Part shown: in pieces, positions 1 through 8,569 of the stretch
Position numbering within the stretch: position 1 is the first letter of the stretch
Layout of the letters: each line of letters opens with the position of its first letter
Assembly: GCA_903854215.1 (NCBI GenBank)
Contig: CAINVT010000008.1
Location: forward strand, 1 to 42,899
Length of the DNA: 42,899 nt
Direction of reading: 5' to 3'
Source: an uncultured bacterium
Lineage (GTDB): Bacteria > Patescibacteriota > Minisyncoccia > Phycocordibacterales > UBA2100
The notes under the pieces: model-generated
The model's database searches: none
Seen by the model: only the letters and a program-made list of their open reading frames with translations
Told to the model about the DNA's origin: nothing
Program-made: the position numbers and the translations under genes

Positions 1-429
1 AGTGGGCAGATTGCCACTTTGGCGAGCAACACCGTCACGAATATCAACTCGTTGCAAAACACGATAACGGCAGTCAACGCGCTCGTCGCCGGTGTCACCA
101 ACACCGCCTCGCAGGCGGCCCAGACTGCCGCCTTGCAACAGCTCGACCAACTAACCGCAAGCAACAGCTTCCCGACACAGACCAATATGGCACAAGCGAG
201 TCAGCAGGCATCGACCATCAGTTCGACGATGCAGCAGTTGGTAACCAATACGGTACAAAGTTGGGAAGGAATGGACAACAACACGGGAGCGCAAGATCTT
301 TCATGGGATGGCACCGTGGCACCAAATAGTACTGACAGCCACACAACGGTCGGTTGGTGCAACGCTACACCAACTTCCATTGATCCAAAGACCCAGCAGA
401 TGTGGGAGACGGTGTGGGGGAAACAATAG
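1..429 (+). CDS. C-terminal part of a hypothetical protein of the T4SS-like operon (5' truncated by window)
   Basis: Frame is open from base 1 to the TAG at 427-429; Ala/Thr/Gln-rich; directly upstream of a VirB6-like gene. Confidence 0.6.
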   Translation, partial: SGQIATLASNTVTNINSLQNTITAVNALVAGVTNTASQAAQTAALQQLDQLTASNSFPTQTNMAQASQQASTISSTMQQLVTNTVQSWEGMDNNTGAQDLSWDGTVAPNSTDSHTTVGWCNATPTSIDPKTQQMWETVWGKQ

Positions 430-431
430 AT

Positions 432-2927
432 ATGAATGCTCGACAAAAAATCATTACATTTGCGCTCGGCATATTTTTCGCAATGACGCCGATTCTGTCT
501 CAGGGCGGCCAACTACTCGCAATCGTTCACGCGGCCGGCCCGCAATGCTCGGGGTCGAATCTCGAGATTAACAATGCTACGAATGCTTCAGACTTTTCGC
601 AAAATCAGACTGCCACATACAGATGCGCCAACACTGTCACGACTTCTTTAGGAGATAACCAATCTACTTCTGATACCACTTTTACATTCTACAACTCCGA
701 CTGGGGTCCTCCCGTTGGTAGTACAAATTACGATCCCATTGGCAATGTTACTGTCAAAGATCAAAACGGAAAAACCATACCGCCCAACATAAAATGCAGT
801 ACCCTCACTGATTATTTCATCAATATGGGCACCTGTTTGGGTCGATCACTAAGCGCCATTATTGGCTCTCTACTCATAACAGTAGCCGCGTGGCTCCTCG
901 AGGCGATCGGCCTACTGTTCAACTATCTCACGTATTATACCATAATAACGTTTGGTAATTTTAATTCCACGGGAGTGAGCGGATTGGTCAACTTCACAAA
1001 TAATATAAATGTCGGTTGGGGTCTATTTCGTGATCTCTCAAATATCGTTATTATTGGTCTTTTTACCTTCATTTCAATTTCCATCATTCTCGGACTTAAA
1101 GAATACGGTGCCAAAAAAATGGTCGCGCGAGTGCTGATAATCGCTGTCCTCATCAATTTCAGTCTACTTTTCACCAAGATTATCGTTGACGCATCAAATT
1201 TCACCGCGTACCAATTTTATAACGCTGCAAAATTGAACGGCACAGATACTCCAACAGGTGCATTTAATCTTGATACATACTCGCAGTTTTCTCAATCTGG
1301 CGTTGCGGGCGAACTTTTCAAATTCATGGGAATTACGGGGCTTTCAAATACATTCAATCTATTACAACAAGGAGCCGACACGCAACAGAACGGTTGGATC
1401 ATACTGTTGCATGGGCTATTTGCTGCGACGATGCTTCTCGGTGTGGCACTTGTACTTCTCTATGGCTCTTTCCTACTCTTAACACGTGCAATTATGATCA
1501 TAATATTGATGCTCACTGCATCAATTGCATTTGCAACACATCTCGTACCTGCACTAGACAAGAGAGGGTGGAGCTTGTGGTGGGAATCTCTGATCAACGT
1601 GGCAGTTTTCGCACCTGTTCTCATGATTTTTTTGTGGATTACTTTGATGCTCGCAAAATCACTAGCACCGACGAATGGTGGCACACTTGGGGCTCTGGTA
1701 GGGGATCCGACGGGGAGTTCCAATCTAAGCGCACTTTTCAGTTACATCATGATCCTTGGTCTTCTTTATGCATCATTCAAAATTTCAAGCACTTTCGCTT
1801 CGATGGCGAGTGGGATCAGCTTCGCCGGCATGGCCGCTGGTGCCTTGGCTCTCGCGACGGGAGGGGTGACGGGGTTGGCTGGTAGAGCCCTTATTGGGAA
1901 GAGCAGTGCAGGAGGTTTGGCGAGTCTACAACAAAAGATCGAAGACCGAAAGGCTGCTGGTGGGAAGGATGCGTCGAGATTTGAACGCGCTCGAATGCAG
2001 ACGTACGCTTCGCTATCAAAGGCAACCTTTGACCCTACTAAGACTAAGTTAGGTGCTGCGGCAACGAAGGGAGCGCCCGGATCTTCACTCTTTAAAGACG
2101 CAGGGAAGGGAGGCTTCGTGGGCGTTAAGGATCGTCAGGCGGCAGCGGGGATCAAGAAAGCAGCAGCCATCGCGCCGTCCGCGGATCAAGTTAAGGCTGC
2201 GATTGAAAAACAACAAGAGGCGGAGAATGACACACTCAAAGCAGCTATAGATTCCGGTACCGCAAACCTTGCGAGTGCACAAGCAAATAAACCGAAGGCT
2301 GTCGCTGATGTTCGCGCTACTCAAACAGAACGACCGGACATTGAACAGAAGCTCGAGGTACATAAGTCTGAACAAGAAACTGACGCGCAGACGAGACAGA
2401 AAGAAATTGCAGATCATGCAAGTAATATGAATGATATCAAGAGACGTATTGATCGGGCCAGAACCGCGGTGGAACGACAAGAATTAGACACAAAACGTAC
2501 TGCTGCGGAGAGCGGCCATAGCGCTTCTATCAACTTGATAGATGCAAAGATGAGTGCACGTGCTAATGAGATGAAGACAGTCCAAGGTAAACTGGATCAG
2601 CTTAATCAGTCAGCCGAAGCTACCGTCGATGCAACAATCAGTAGTATAAAGAAAGACATTAGCACCGCAAAAGAAAGACAAGTGGAGCTTGCTAGTGCAT
2701 TAGCAAAAGCCGGTAATGCTGCCAAAGAAACCAAGGTGAATCTCGGTAAAATCTATGCGCATCAGCGACTTAGCACTCTGTACGGACTTGTCGGCAGCGT
2801 GGAAAATGATGCGGCTTCAAAGCGGGTCGGGGGTGCACTCAAAAAACATGATAAACAAGAGGAGCGAGAAGCATATCTGAAGATATTTAAAGGTGACGAG
2901 CATGGTGCAGAGGAAAAGAAGTCTTGA
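432..2927 (+). CDS. VirB6/TrbL-like polytopic membrane protein with a long coiled-coil C-terminus
   Basis: Several hydrophobic TM segments, then a Lys/Glu/Ala-rich coiled-coil tail; ATG at 432 preferred over the track start 402. Confidence 0.75.
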   Translation: MNARQKIITFALGIFFAMTPILSQGGQLLAIVHAAGPQCSGSNLEINNATNASDFSQNQTATYRCANTVTTSLGDNQSTSDTTFTFYNSDWGPPVGSTNYDPIGNVTVKDQNGKTIPPNIKCSTLTDYFINMGTCLGRSLSAIIGSLLITVAAWLLEAIGLLFNYLTYYTIITFGNFNSTGVSGLVNFTNNINVGWGLFRDLSNIVIIGLFTFISISIILGLKEYGAKKMVARVLIIAVLINFSLLFTKIIVDASNFTAYQFYNAAKLNGTDTPTGAFNLDTYSQFSQSGVAGELFKFMGITGLSNTFNLLQQGADTQQNGWIILLHGLFAATMLLGVALVLLYGSFLLLTRAIMIIILMLTASIAFATHLVPALDKRGWSLWWESLINVAVFAPVLMIFLWITLMLAKSLAPTNGGTLGALVGDPTGSSNLSALFSYIMILGLLYASFKISSTFASMASGISFAGMAAGALALATGGVTGLAGRALIGKSSAGGLASLQQKIEDRKAAGGKDASRFERARMQTYASLSKATFDPTKTKLGAAATKGAPGSSLFKDAGKGGFVGVKDRQAAAGIKKAAAIAPSADQVKAAIEKQQEAENDTLKAAIDSGTANLASAQANKPKAVADVRATQTERPDIEQKLEVHKSEQETDAQTRQKEIADHASNMNDIKRRIDRARTAVERQELDTKRTAAESGHSASINLIDAKMSARANEMKTVQGKLDQLNQSAEATVDATISSIKKDISTAKERQVELASALAKAGNAAKETKVNLGKIYAHQRLSTLYGLVGSVENDAASKRVGGALKKHDKQEEREAYLKIFKGDEHGAEEKKS

Positions 2928-2969
2928 AGCGGAGGAGAGTATGGATATTAGAAATAATTTTGCACGAAT

Positions 2970-3572
2970 ATGGATGAAACGGTAAAGAAAGATATACAAG
3001 ACAGGCTTGCACAGCTACCACAGGTAGTACGCGACGCGATCTCGTCAGCCGACACAACCACGCACCTTCGTGAACTGTCGAACTTGCACAAACTCCACCT
3101 TGATCAGTGGCAAGAGCTCGAAAACCAAGTAATGCTGACTCTCCTCGCCTTTAAAGAACTCGAGGGCCTACCACAAAACATCGAGAGTGAGGTCGGGGTA
3201 TCCCACGAAACCGCGGTGGCGCTTGCTGCAGACATCTCCCGCATTGTTTTCGAACCGATCCGCGAGGAGCTCGAACGGCAGCTCGAACACCCGGACGCGC
3301 AAGCAAAAGAAGAGACGGGTGTTGAAGCGATGACCGCACAGGTACTTTCAACTTCATCGACTTCAGATGAACAGAATGTTACGCCAATACTAAACGACAC
3401 ACCAACGCCAACGCCGCCACCTACACCTACTCCAATCTCACCACTCGTACCACCGCCGTCGGCACCGGAAACAAAAGCCGTCCGCGCACCGCTATCAGAT
3501 ACGTACAAAGTAGGGGAGACGAGCACCACACGTTCGGATGTTCATGATGATCCGTATCGGGAAACTCCATAG
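2970..3572 (+). CDS. hypothetical protein, helical N-terminus and Pro/Thr-rich C-terminus
   Basis: ORF in operon context; PTPTPPPTPTP tract. Confidence 0.6.
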   Translation: MDETVKKDIQDRLAQLPQVVRDAISSADTTTHLRELSNLHKLHLDQWQELENQVMLTLLAFKELEGLPQNIESEVGVSHETAVALAADISRIVFEPIREELERQLEHPDAQAKEETGVEAMTAQVLSTSSTSDEQNVTPILNDTPTPTPPPTPTPISPLVPPPSAPETKAVRAPLSDTYKVGETSTTRSDVHDDPYRETP

Positions 3573-3600
3573 GTTCTAGTGGCTAGGTTCTAGGTTTTAG
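3573..3600. repeat. family A heptad array, left arm: GTTCTAG TGGCTAG GTTCTAG GTTTTAG
   Basis: Four consecutive in-phase 7-mers read directly; starts at the base after the TAG stop of the upstream CDS. Confidence 0.85.
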
Positions 3601-3603
3601 GCT

Positions 3604-3975
3604 ATGAATACAGGGGTCAAATCACATAAAGATTTGGTTGTGTGGCAAAAGGCGGTCACGCTTTCGCTCGATGTATATAAACTGACGAACAACTTCCCGT
3701 CGCGGGAGATATATGGTCTTTCCTCGCAAATGCGGCGGGCGGCAATTTCAATTCCGTCTAACATCGCAGAAGGAAGCGGACGTTCCACGCGAAAAGATTA
3801 TGCGAATTTTTTACACATAGCATATGGCTCGACCGCCGAACTTGAGACTCAAATGCTGATTGCATTACGGTTATCGTTTTTCGATATCGCGACCTACGAG
3901 TCTGTAAATGCACTACTAGTGGAAGTCAGTAAAATGTTACGTGCTATGATTGAGAAACTAGAGACAGCAGTCTAG
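3604..3975 (+). CDS. four-helix-bundle protein (S23 / 23S rRNA IVP-like family)
   Basis: Family pattern: DLVVWQKAV...LSSQMRRAAISIPSNIAEGSGR...FLHIAYGSTAELETQ. Confidence 0.9.
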   Translation: MNTGVKSHKDLVVWQKAVTLSLDVYKLTNNFPSREIYGLSSQMRRAAISIPSNIAEGSGRSTRKDYANFLHIAYGSTAELETQMLIALRLSFFDIATYESVNALLVEVSKMLRAMIEKLETAV

Positions 3976-3990
3976 TGTTTGCATTGCATA

Positions 3991-4025
3991 CCTAGAAGCT
4001 AGCAACTAGTCCCTAGCAACTAACT
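3991..4025. repeat. family A heptad array, right arm: CCTAGAA GCTAGCA ACTAGTC CCTAGCA ACTAACT
   Basis: Five in-phase 7-mers, opposite orientation to 3573-3600, ending one base before the next ATG. Confidence 0.85.
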
Positions 4026-4026
4026 T

Positions 4027-4515
4027 ATGCAATTCCAAGTTCCACAGTTCATCGAAGTCGAAGACAAGATATTCGGCCCGCTCACATTCCGACAATTTAT
4101 CTATGTCGGCGGCGGGGCAGGACTTTCATATATCCTGTATCGCGTACTTCCGCTATTGATCGCGTTTCCGCTCATCGCAGGTATTCTCGGATTCGCGATC
4201 GCGCTCGCCTTTATGCAATTCAACGGCCGTCCGTTCATTCTCGCGGTAGAAAATGCATTTTTCTATATGCTGCATCCGCGTCTCTATCTGTGGAGCAATG
4301 AACGCAAGCCGGTTGCCCGACAGTTGCGAACGGCGACGCAGGGTACGAAGGGGCCAGACATATACATACCGAAGCTTTCCGAAAGCAAATTGCATGAGCT
4401 CGCCTGGAGTCTCGACATCAAAGAGCGTATCGCAGAAGGTTCCGCCGACAATGAGGATCGTGCGCAATATGATGCGATGAAACCGATCATGACGGCACGC
4501 GATGCACTTAAGTAA
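4027..4515 (+). CDS. PrgI family protein
   Basis: N-terminal QFQVPQFIEVEDKIFGPLTFRQF plus two TM segments, typical of PrgI. Confidence 0.85.
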   Translation: MQFQVPQFIEVEDKIFGPLTFRQFIYVGGGAGLSYILYRVLPLLIAFPLIAGILGFAIALAFMQFNGRPFILAVENAFFYMLHPRLYLWSNERKPVARQLRTATQGTKGPDIYIPKLSESKLHELAWSLDIKERIAEGSADNEDRAQYDAMKPIMTARDALK

Positions 4516-4550
4516 GTAACAAGGCACAAGTGGCAAATAACAAAGTAAAT
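4516..4550. repeat. family B heptad array, left arm: GTAACAA GGCACAA GTGGCAA ATAACAA AGTAAAT
   Basis: Five in-phase 7-mers starting at the base after the PrgI TAA. Confidence 0.8.
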
Positions 4551-4555
4551 TTCAC

Positions 4556-4939
4556 ATGGAAAATATGACTGGAAAAGATGCGGGGCGTCCGAATGATTTA
4601 CAAAATCGGACATTTCGTTTTGCTCGTGATGTTCGGCAATTTATAAGTGCACTACCGAGAAACTTGAGTACGGTGGCTGATGGGTCCCAGGTTATTCGAT
4701 CATCCGGTTCTGTTGGTGCAAATTATATTGAAGCACAAGAGGCATTGAGTAGAAAAGATTTTGCGATGCGAATAAAGATTTGTCGTAAAGAAGCAAAGGA
4801 GAGCAGTTACTGGTTAGAACTTCTCTCAGAACAAACACCAAAGGCAATTGCAACGGAACGCGAGCGCCTTGAACAGGAAGCTACCGCACTCTTGAGAATA
4901 TTTAGTGCGATGGTAAACAAATTGAATGTCTCAGCCTGA
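4556..4939 (+). CDS. four-helix-bundle protein (S23/IVP-like), second and divergent copy
   Basis: VIRSSGSVGANYIEAQEALSRKDFAMRIKICRKEAKESSYWLELL is typical of this family. Confidence 0.88.
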   Translation: MENMTGKDAGRPNDLQNRTFRFARDVRQFISALPRNLSTVADGSQVIRSSGSVGANYIEAQEALSRKDFAMRIKICRKEAKESSYWLELLSEQTPKAIATERERLEQEATALLRIFSAMVNKLNVSA

Positions 4940-4947
4940 TAACCTGT

Positions 4948-4982
4948 TTGCTACTTGTCACTTGATACTTGATACTTACGTG
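4948..4982. repeat. family B heptad array, right arm: TTGCTAC TTGTCAC TTGATAC TTGATAC TTACGTG
   Basis: Five in-phase 7-mers, inverted relative to 4516-4550. Confidence 0.85.
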
Positions 4983-4987
4983 AAGAT

Positions 4988-5653
4988 ATGCCCAACAAAA
5001 CAACCACCCGATCAGCTACCCGAACGACGCAGGAATTCGTGCCTGTTTCTTCGGTGCGCGACGGTGTCGTTGTGTTGAAAAGCGGTGATCTGCGCGCGAT
5101 CCTTCTCGCTTCATCGATCAACTTCGCGCTCAAATCAGACGATGAACAAACGGCATTCATCGTTCAATTCCAGAATTTTCTCAACTCACTCGACTTTTCA
5201 TGTCAGATATTCGTGCAGTCACGTATGCTCGACATCCGCCCGTATCTTGCGACGCTTGAGGTCCAGTACAAGGAACAGCTCGACGACCTCATGCGTGTAC
5301 AGATCCGCGAATACATTGAATTCATCAAGAGCTTCACTGAGGCGGCCAACATCATGACAAAGAATTTCTTCGTCATCGTCCCGTATTCTCCGACCGTTGC
5401 GGTGACCAGAAGCGGCGTGTCAAATTTTAATCCGTTCGGTAAGAAAAATCAGAGTGACGCAGATATCAACAAATCGTTCGAGGAACAGGTCTCGCAGCTC
5501 GAACAACGCATCTCGATCGTGCAGCAAGGACTTATCCGCACCGGCGTGCGCACCGTACAGCTCGGTACCGAAGAGGCGATCGAGCTTCTCTACAAGATGT
5601 TCAATCCGGGCGAGGAGGGTAAACCGATGCCACTGGAAGTAAGTGAAAAGTAA
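4988..5653 (+). CDS. TraC/VirB4 N-terminal-domain-like protein
   Basis: Conserved position before the VirB4-like ATPase; FVPVSSVRDGVVVLKSGDLRAIL... Confidence 0.7.
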   Translation: MPNKTTTRSATRTTQEFVPVSSVRDGVVVLKSGDLRAILLASSINFALKSDDEQTAFIVQFQNFLNSLDFSCQIFVQSRMLDIRPYLATLEVQYKEQLDDLMRVQIREYIEFIKSFTEAANIMTKNFFVIVPYSPTVAVTRSGVSNFNPFGKKNQSDADINKSFEEQVSQLEQRISIVQQGLIRTGVRTVQLGTEEAIELLYKMFNPGEEGKPMPLEVSEK

Positions 5654-5742
5654 CAAGTTTCAAGTAGCAATTATGAATACTTTCAATACTTATACTCCGC
5701 TGTTCGTTTGATATTTGTTACTTGATACTTGATACTTACTTC
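5636..5742. repeat. family B inverted heptad pair without an ORF between the arms
   Basis: Left: GAAGTAA GTGAAAA GTAACAA GTTTCAA GTAGCAA TTATGAA; right: TTGATAT TTGTTAC TTGATAC TTGATAC TTACTTC. Confidence 0.8.
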
Positions 5743-5746
5743 TACT

Positions 5747-7711
5747 ATGGCTCTCACCGATCTCTTAAACTTAAATTTCAGAAAAAGGTCCGACGAAGAA
5801 GGACCGAACATCCTGCCGGTCTTACCTGAAGAGATCTACCAGACCGGCGTCTTGGATCTGCAAGACGTCATCGCACCACATGCATTGAAGGTCAGCTCAC
5901 GCGAACTTGATCTCGGTGAGAAGATCGCGCGCACGTTCTTCGTCATCTCATATCCGCGCTTCCTAACGACCGGATGGTTCGCGCCGATCATCAATATGGA
6001 CAAGGTGCTCGATATCTCGATATTTATCCATCCGATGGATACTAACGAGATGCTCCGTAAATTCCAGAAGAAGGTCGCCGAGGTGCAAAGTCAGATCTCG
6101 ACACGAGAAGAGAAGGGAATGGTACGCGACCCAATGCTCGACACCGCATATTCCGATCTCGAGCAGCTGCGCGATAGCCTTCAACAAGCGCAGGAACGCA
6201 TTTTCGAAGTAGGGCTCTATCTCACGATCTACGGCAATTCTCGCGAAGATATCGACAAGATCGAGACCGAGATTCGCGGCATTCTCGAATCACGCCTCGT
6301 CTATATCCGACCGGCGCTCTTCCAACAAGAACAAGGTTTCCGCTCGGTGTTGCCGCTGTGCACCGATGAACTTGATGTGCATACCAAACTCAACTCCGCA
6401 CCGCTTTCCTCGATCTTTCCATTCATCTCATTCGACCTCACCTCAGATAGGGGTATTCTATACGGGATTAACCGCCACAATTCTTCACTCATCCTCTTCG
6501 ATCGATTCTCGCTCGAGAACTACAATTCGGTGACCTTCGCAAAGTCCGGAGCGGGCAAATCATACATGACGAAGCTCGAGATCTTGCGTAGTCTCATGTT
6601 CGACACCGAAGTCATCGTGATCGATCCGGAACGCGAATATGAATATCTGGCAGAGACCGTCGGCGGGCGTTATTTCAACATCTCGCTTTCTTCCGAGCAC
6701 CACATCAACCCGTTCGATCTTGCGATCCCGCGTGAGGATGAGAATCCGGCCGACGTGCTGCGCAACAACATCATCACACTCGTCGGACTTTTTCGCATCA
6801 TGCTCTCAGGTCTTACGCCGGAAGAAGACGCGATCATCGATCGCGCCATCACCGAGACGTATGCATTGAAAGACATCACCTCGGAAGCGAACTTCGCGCT
6901 GATCGAACCGCCGCTTCTTTCCGACTTCGAGCTCGTGCTCTCCGGCATGGAAGGATCAGAATCACTCGTGCAGCGATTGACCAAGTATACGAAGGGGACG
7001 TGGTCAGGCTTCATGAATCGTCCAACCAACGTCGACATGAACAAGAAGCTCGTCGTGTTCTCCGTGCGCGACATGGAAGACGATCTCAAGCCGGTCGCTA
7101 TGTATATCATTACGCACCATATCTGGAACCAGGTGCGCAAAGAGCTCCGCAAGCGCCTCTTGGTCATCGACGAAGCGTGGTGGATGATGCGTTCAGAAGA
7201 CACGGCGTCATTCCTCTTCGGGATCGCCAAGCGCGGACGTAAATACTATCTCGGCATCTCAACGATCACGCAAGACGTCTCCGACTTCTTGAACTCACCG
7301 TATGGCATCCCGATGATCACCAACTCATCGATCCAATTATTGTTGCGACAAAGTCCGACATCCGTCGACCTCGTGCAATCGACCTTCAAACTTTCCGATG
7401 AGGAAAAGTATCTCCTACTCGAATCCGATGTGGGGGAGGGAATATTCTTTGCCGGTCTCAAACACGTCGCCTTGAAAGTAATCGCAAGCTACACCGAAGA
7501 CCAGATCATCACATCCGACCCCTCGCAGATCCTTGCGATCAAGAAAGCAAAGCAGGACTTAGCAAATGTTTCCGAGGGCGGCCCCGAAGGTGCGGCGGCA
7601 TTGGCCGATCAAGCACCAGCAGGTGGCATCACGACCGAAGCGCACGCCCCCGGTACCGATACTGCCACGCAGGGCGCCACACTCACGAGCGGATCACTCA
7701 AAGAGGTATGA
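5747..7711 (+). CDS. VirB4/TraC-like conjugation ATPase
   Basis: Walker A-like AKSGAGKSYMTK, Walker B-like RLLVIDEAWWMM; ATG at 5747 after the repeat. Confidence 0.9.
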   Translation: MALTDLLNLNFRKRSDEEGPNILPVLPEEIYQTGVLDLQDVIAPHALKVSSRELDLGEKIARTFFVISYPRFLTTGWFAPIINMDKVLDISIFIHPMDTNEMLRKFQKKVAEVQSQISTREEKGMVRDPMLDTAYSDLEQLRDSLQQAQERIFEVGLYLTIYGNSREDIDKIETEIRGILESRLVYIRPALFQQEQGFRSVLPLCTDELDVHTKLNSAPLSSIFPFISFDLTSDRGILYGINRHNSSLILFDRFSLENYNSVTFAKSGAGKSYMTKLEILRSLMFDTEVIVIDPEREYEYLAETVGGRYFNISLSSEHHINPFDLAIPREDENPADVLRNNIITLVGLFRIMLSGLTPEEDAIIDRAITETYALKDITSEANFALIEPPLLSDFELVLSGMEGSESLVQRLTKYTKGTWSGFMNRPTNVDMNKKLVVFSVRDMEDDLKPVAMYIITHHIWNQVRKELRKRLLVIDEAWWMMRSEDTASFLFGIAKRGRKYYLGISTITQDVSDFLNSPYGIPMITNSSIQLLLRQSPTSVDLVQSTFKLSDEEKYLLLESDVGEGIFFAGLKHVALKVIASYTEDQIITSDPSQILAIKKAKQDLANVSEGGPEGAAALADQAPAGGITTEAHAPGTDTATQGATLTSGSLKEV

Positions 7712-8565
7712 GACACCGCGCACAACTCATCGGTATCATCATACTCTCTGTACTATTTTCGACATCTATTGTGTACGCACAAATAGATCTTTCCGGATCA
7801 CTCCCTGGCGGAGACGCTGCACCGTCGCAGAACACCGTGACTCTGCCATCGCCGATCGATCTTCTGGTTGATTCTGATTCATATGTGCCGCCTTTTTATC
7901 GCGGTCGTGCACTGCCATCTGCGGGGACCACCATCCGTTTGCAGGCGATACCGTATTTCAAGAACAGTAGTGGATCGCGTATTCCTTCTTCAGATATCAT
8001 CTTTACCTGGAAGCAGGATGATCGTGTCATCGGCACTATTTCCGGACTGGGGAAAGCTTCGGTCGTGGTGCCGGCCGCATTACTCTATGGATCAACCGAC
8101 ATCGAAGTAGATGCGCGATCGTCCGACGATACGAGTTTTGGCACGGCAACCATTACTGTGCCTTCCGTCGAACCGCCGCTCACACTCTACGAAGATAATC
8201 CGCTTTTGGGCATCACGTACTATCGCGCACTCGATGCCAATACCTCGATCGTCGATTCAGAAATGACCTTCGCCGTCGTTCCATATTTTGCCCAGATCCG
8301 AAGTCCGAACGATCCACATCTCACCTATGCGTGGACGGTAAACGGATCAGACATATCGCCGAACACGCAAGATCCGAGCGAGATCACCTTGAACGCAAAG
8401 AATTCATCGGGGGCCGCGATTATCGGACTCTCGCTCTCACAGTCGAATAATATCTTTATGAACCCGACCGGTTCGTGGAACATGACACTCGGTGGTTCTG
8501 CATCAAATGCATTTACCGGCTCTACCGATGGATCATCGAACCCATTCACCGGACAAAATCCGTAA
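7708..8565 (+). CDS. secreted or membrane-anchored hypothetical protein of the T4SS-like operon
   Basis: Signal-like N-terminus LIGIIILSVLFSTSIVYA; ATGA overlap with the VirB4-like gene. Confidence 0.65.
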   Translation: MRHRAQLIGIIILSVLFSTSIVYAQIDLSGSLPGGDAAPSQNTVTLPSPIDLLVDSDSYVPPFYRGRALPSAGTTIRLQAIPYFKNSSGSRIPSSDIIFTWKQDDRVIGTISGLGKASVVVPAALLYGSTDIEVDARSSDDTSFGTATITVPSVEPPLTLYEDNPLLGITYYRALDANTSIVDSEMTFAVVPYFAQIRSPNDPHLTYAWTVNGSDISPNTQDPSEITLNAKNSSGAAIIGLSLSQSNNIFMNPTGSWNMTLGGSASNAFTGSTDGSSNPFTGQNP

Positions 8566-8569
8566 TCAT

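Noticed and set aside
3604-4939. Diversity-generating retroelement, because four-helix-bundle proteins resemble Avd
   Set aside because: No reverse transcriptase and no template/variable repeat pair seen in the window.
3573-5742. Heptad arrays as a CRISPR or a conventional microsatellite
   Set aside because: Units are 7 nt with no spacers, degenerate and paired in inverted orientation; not a CRISPR architecture and not a pure simple repeat.
6670-7230. 186-aa minus-strand ORF inside the VirB4-like gene
   Set aside because: Shadow ORF opposite conserved Walker-motif coding sequence.
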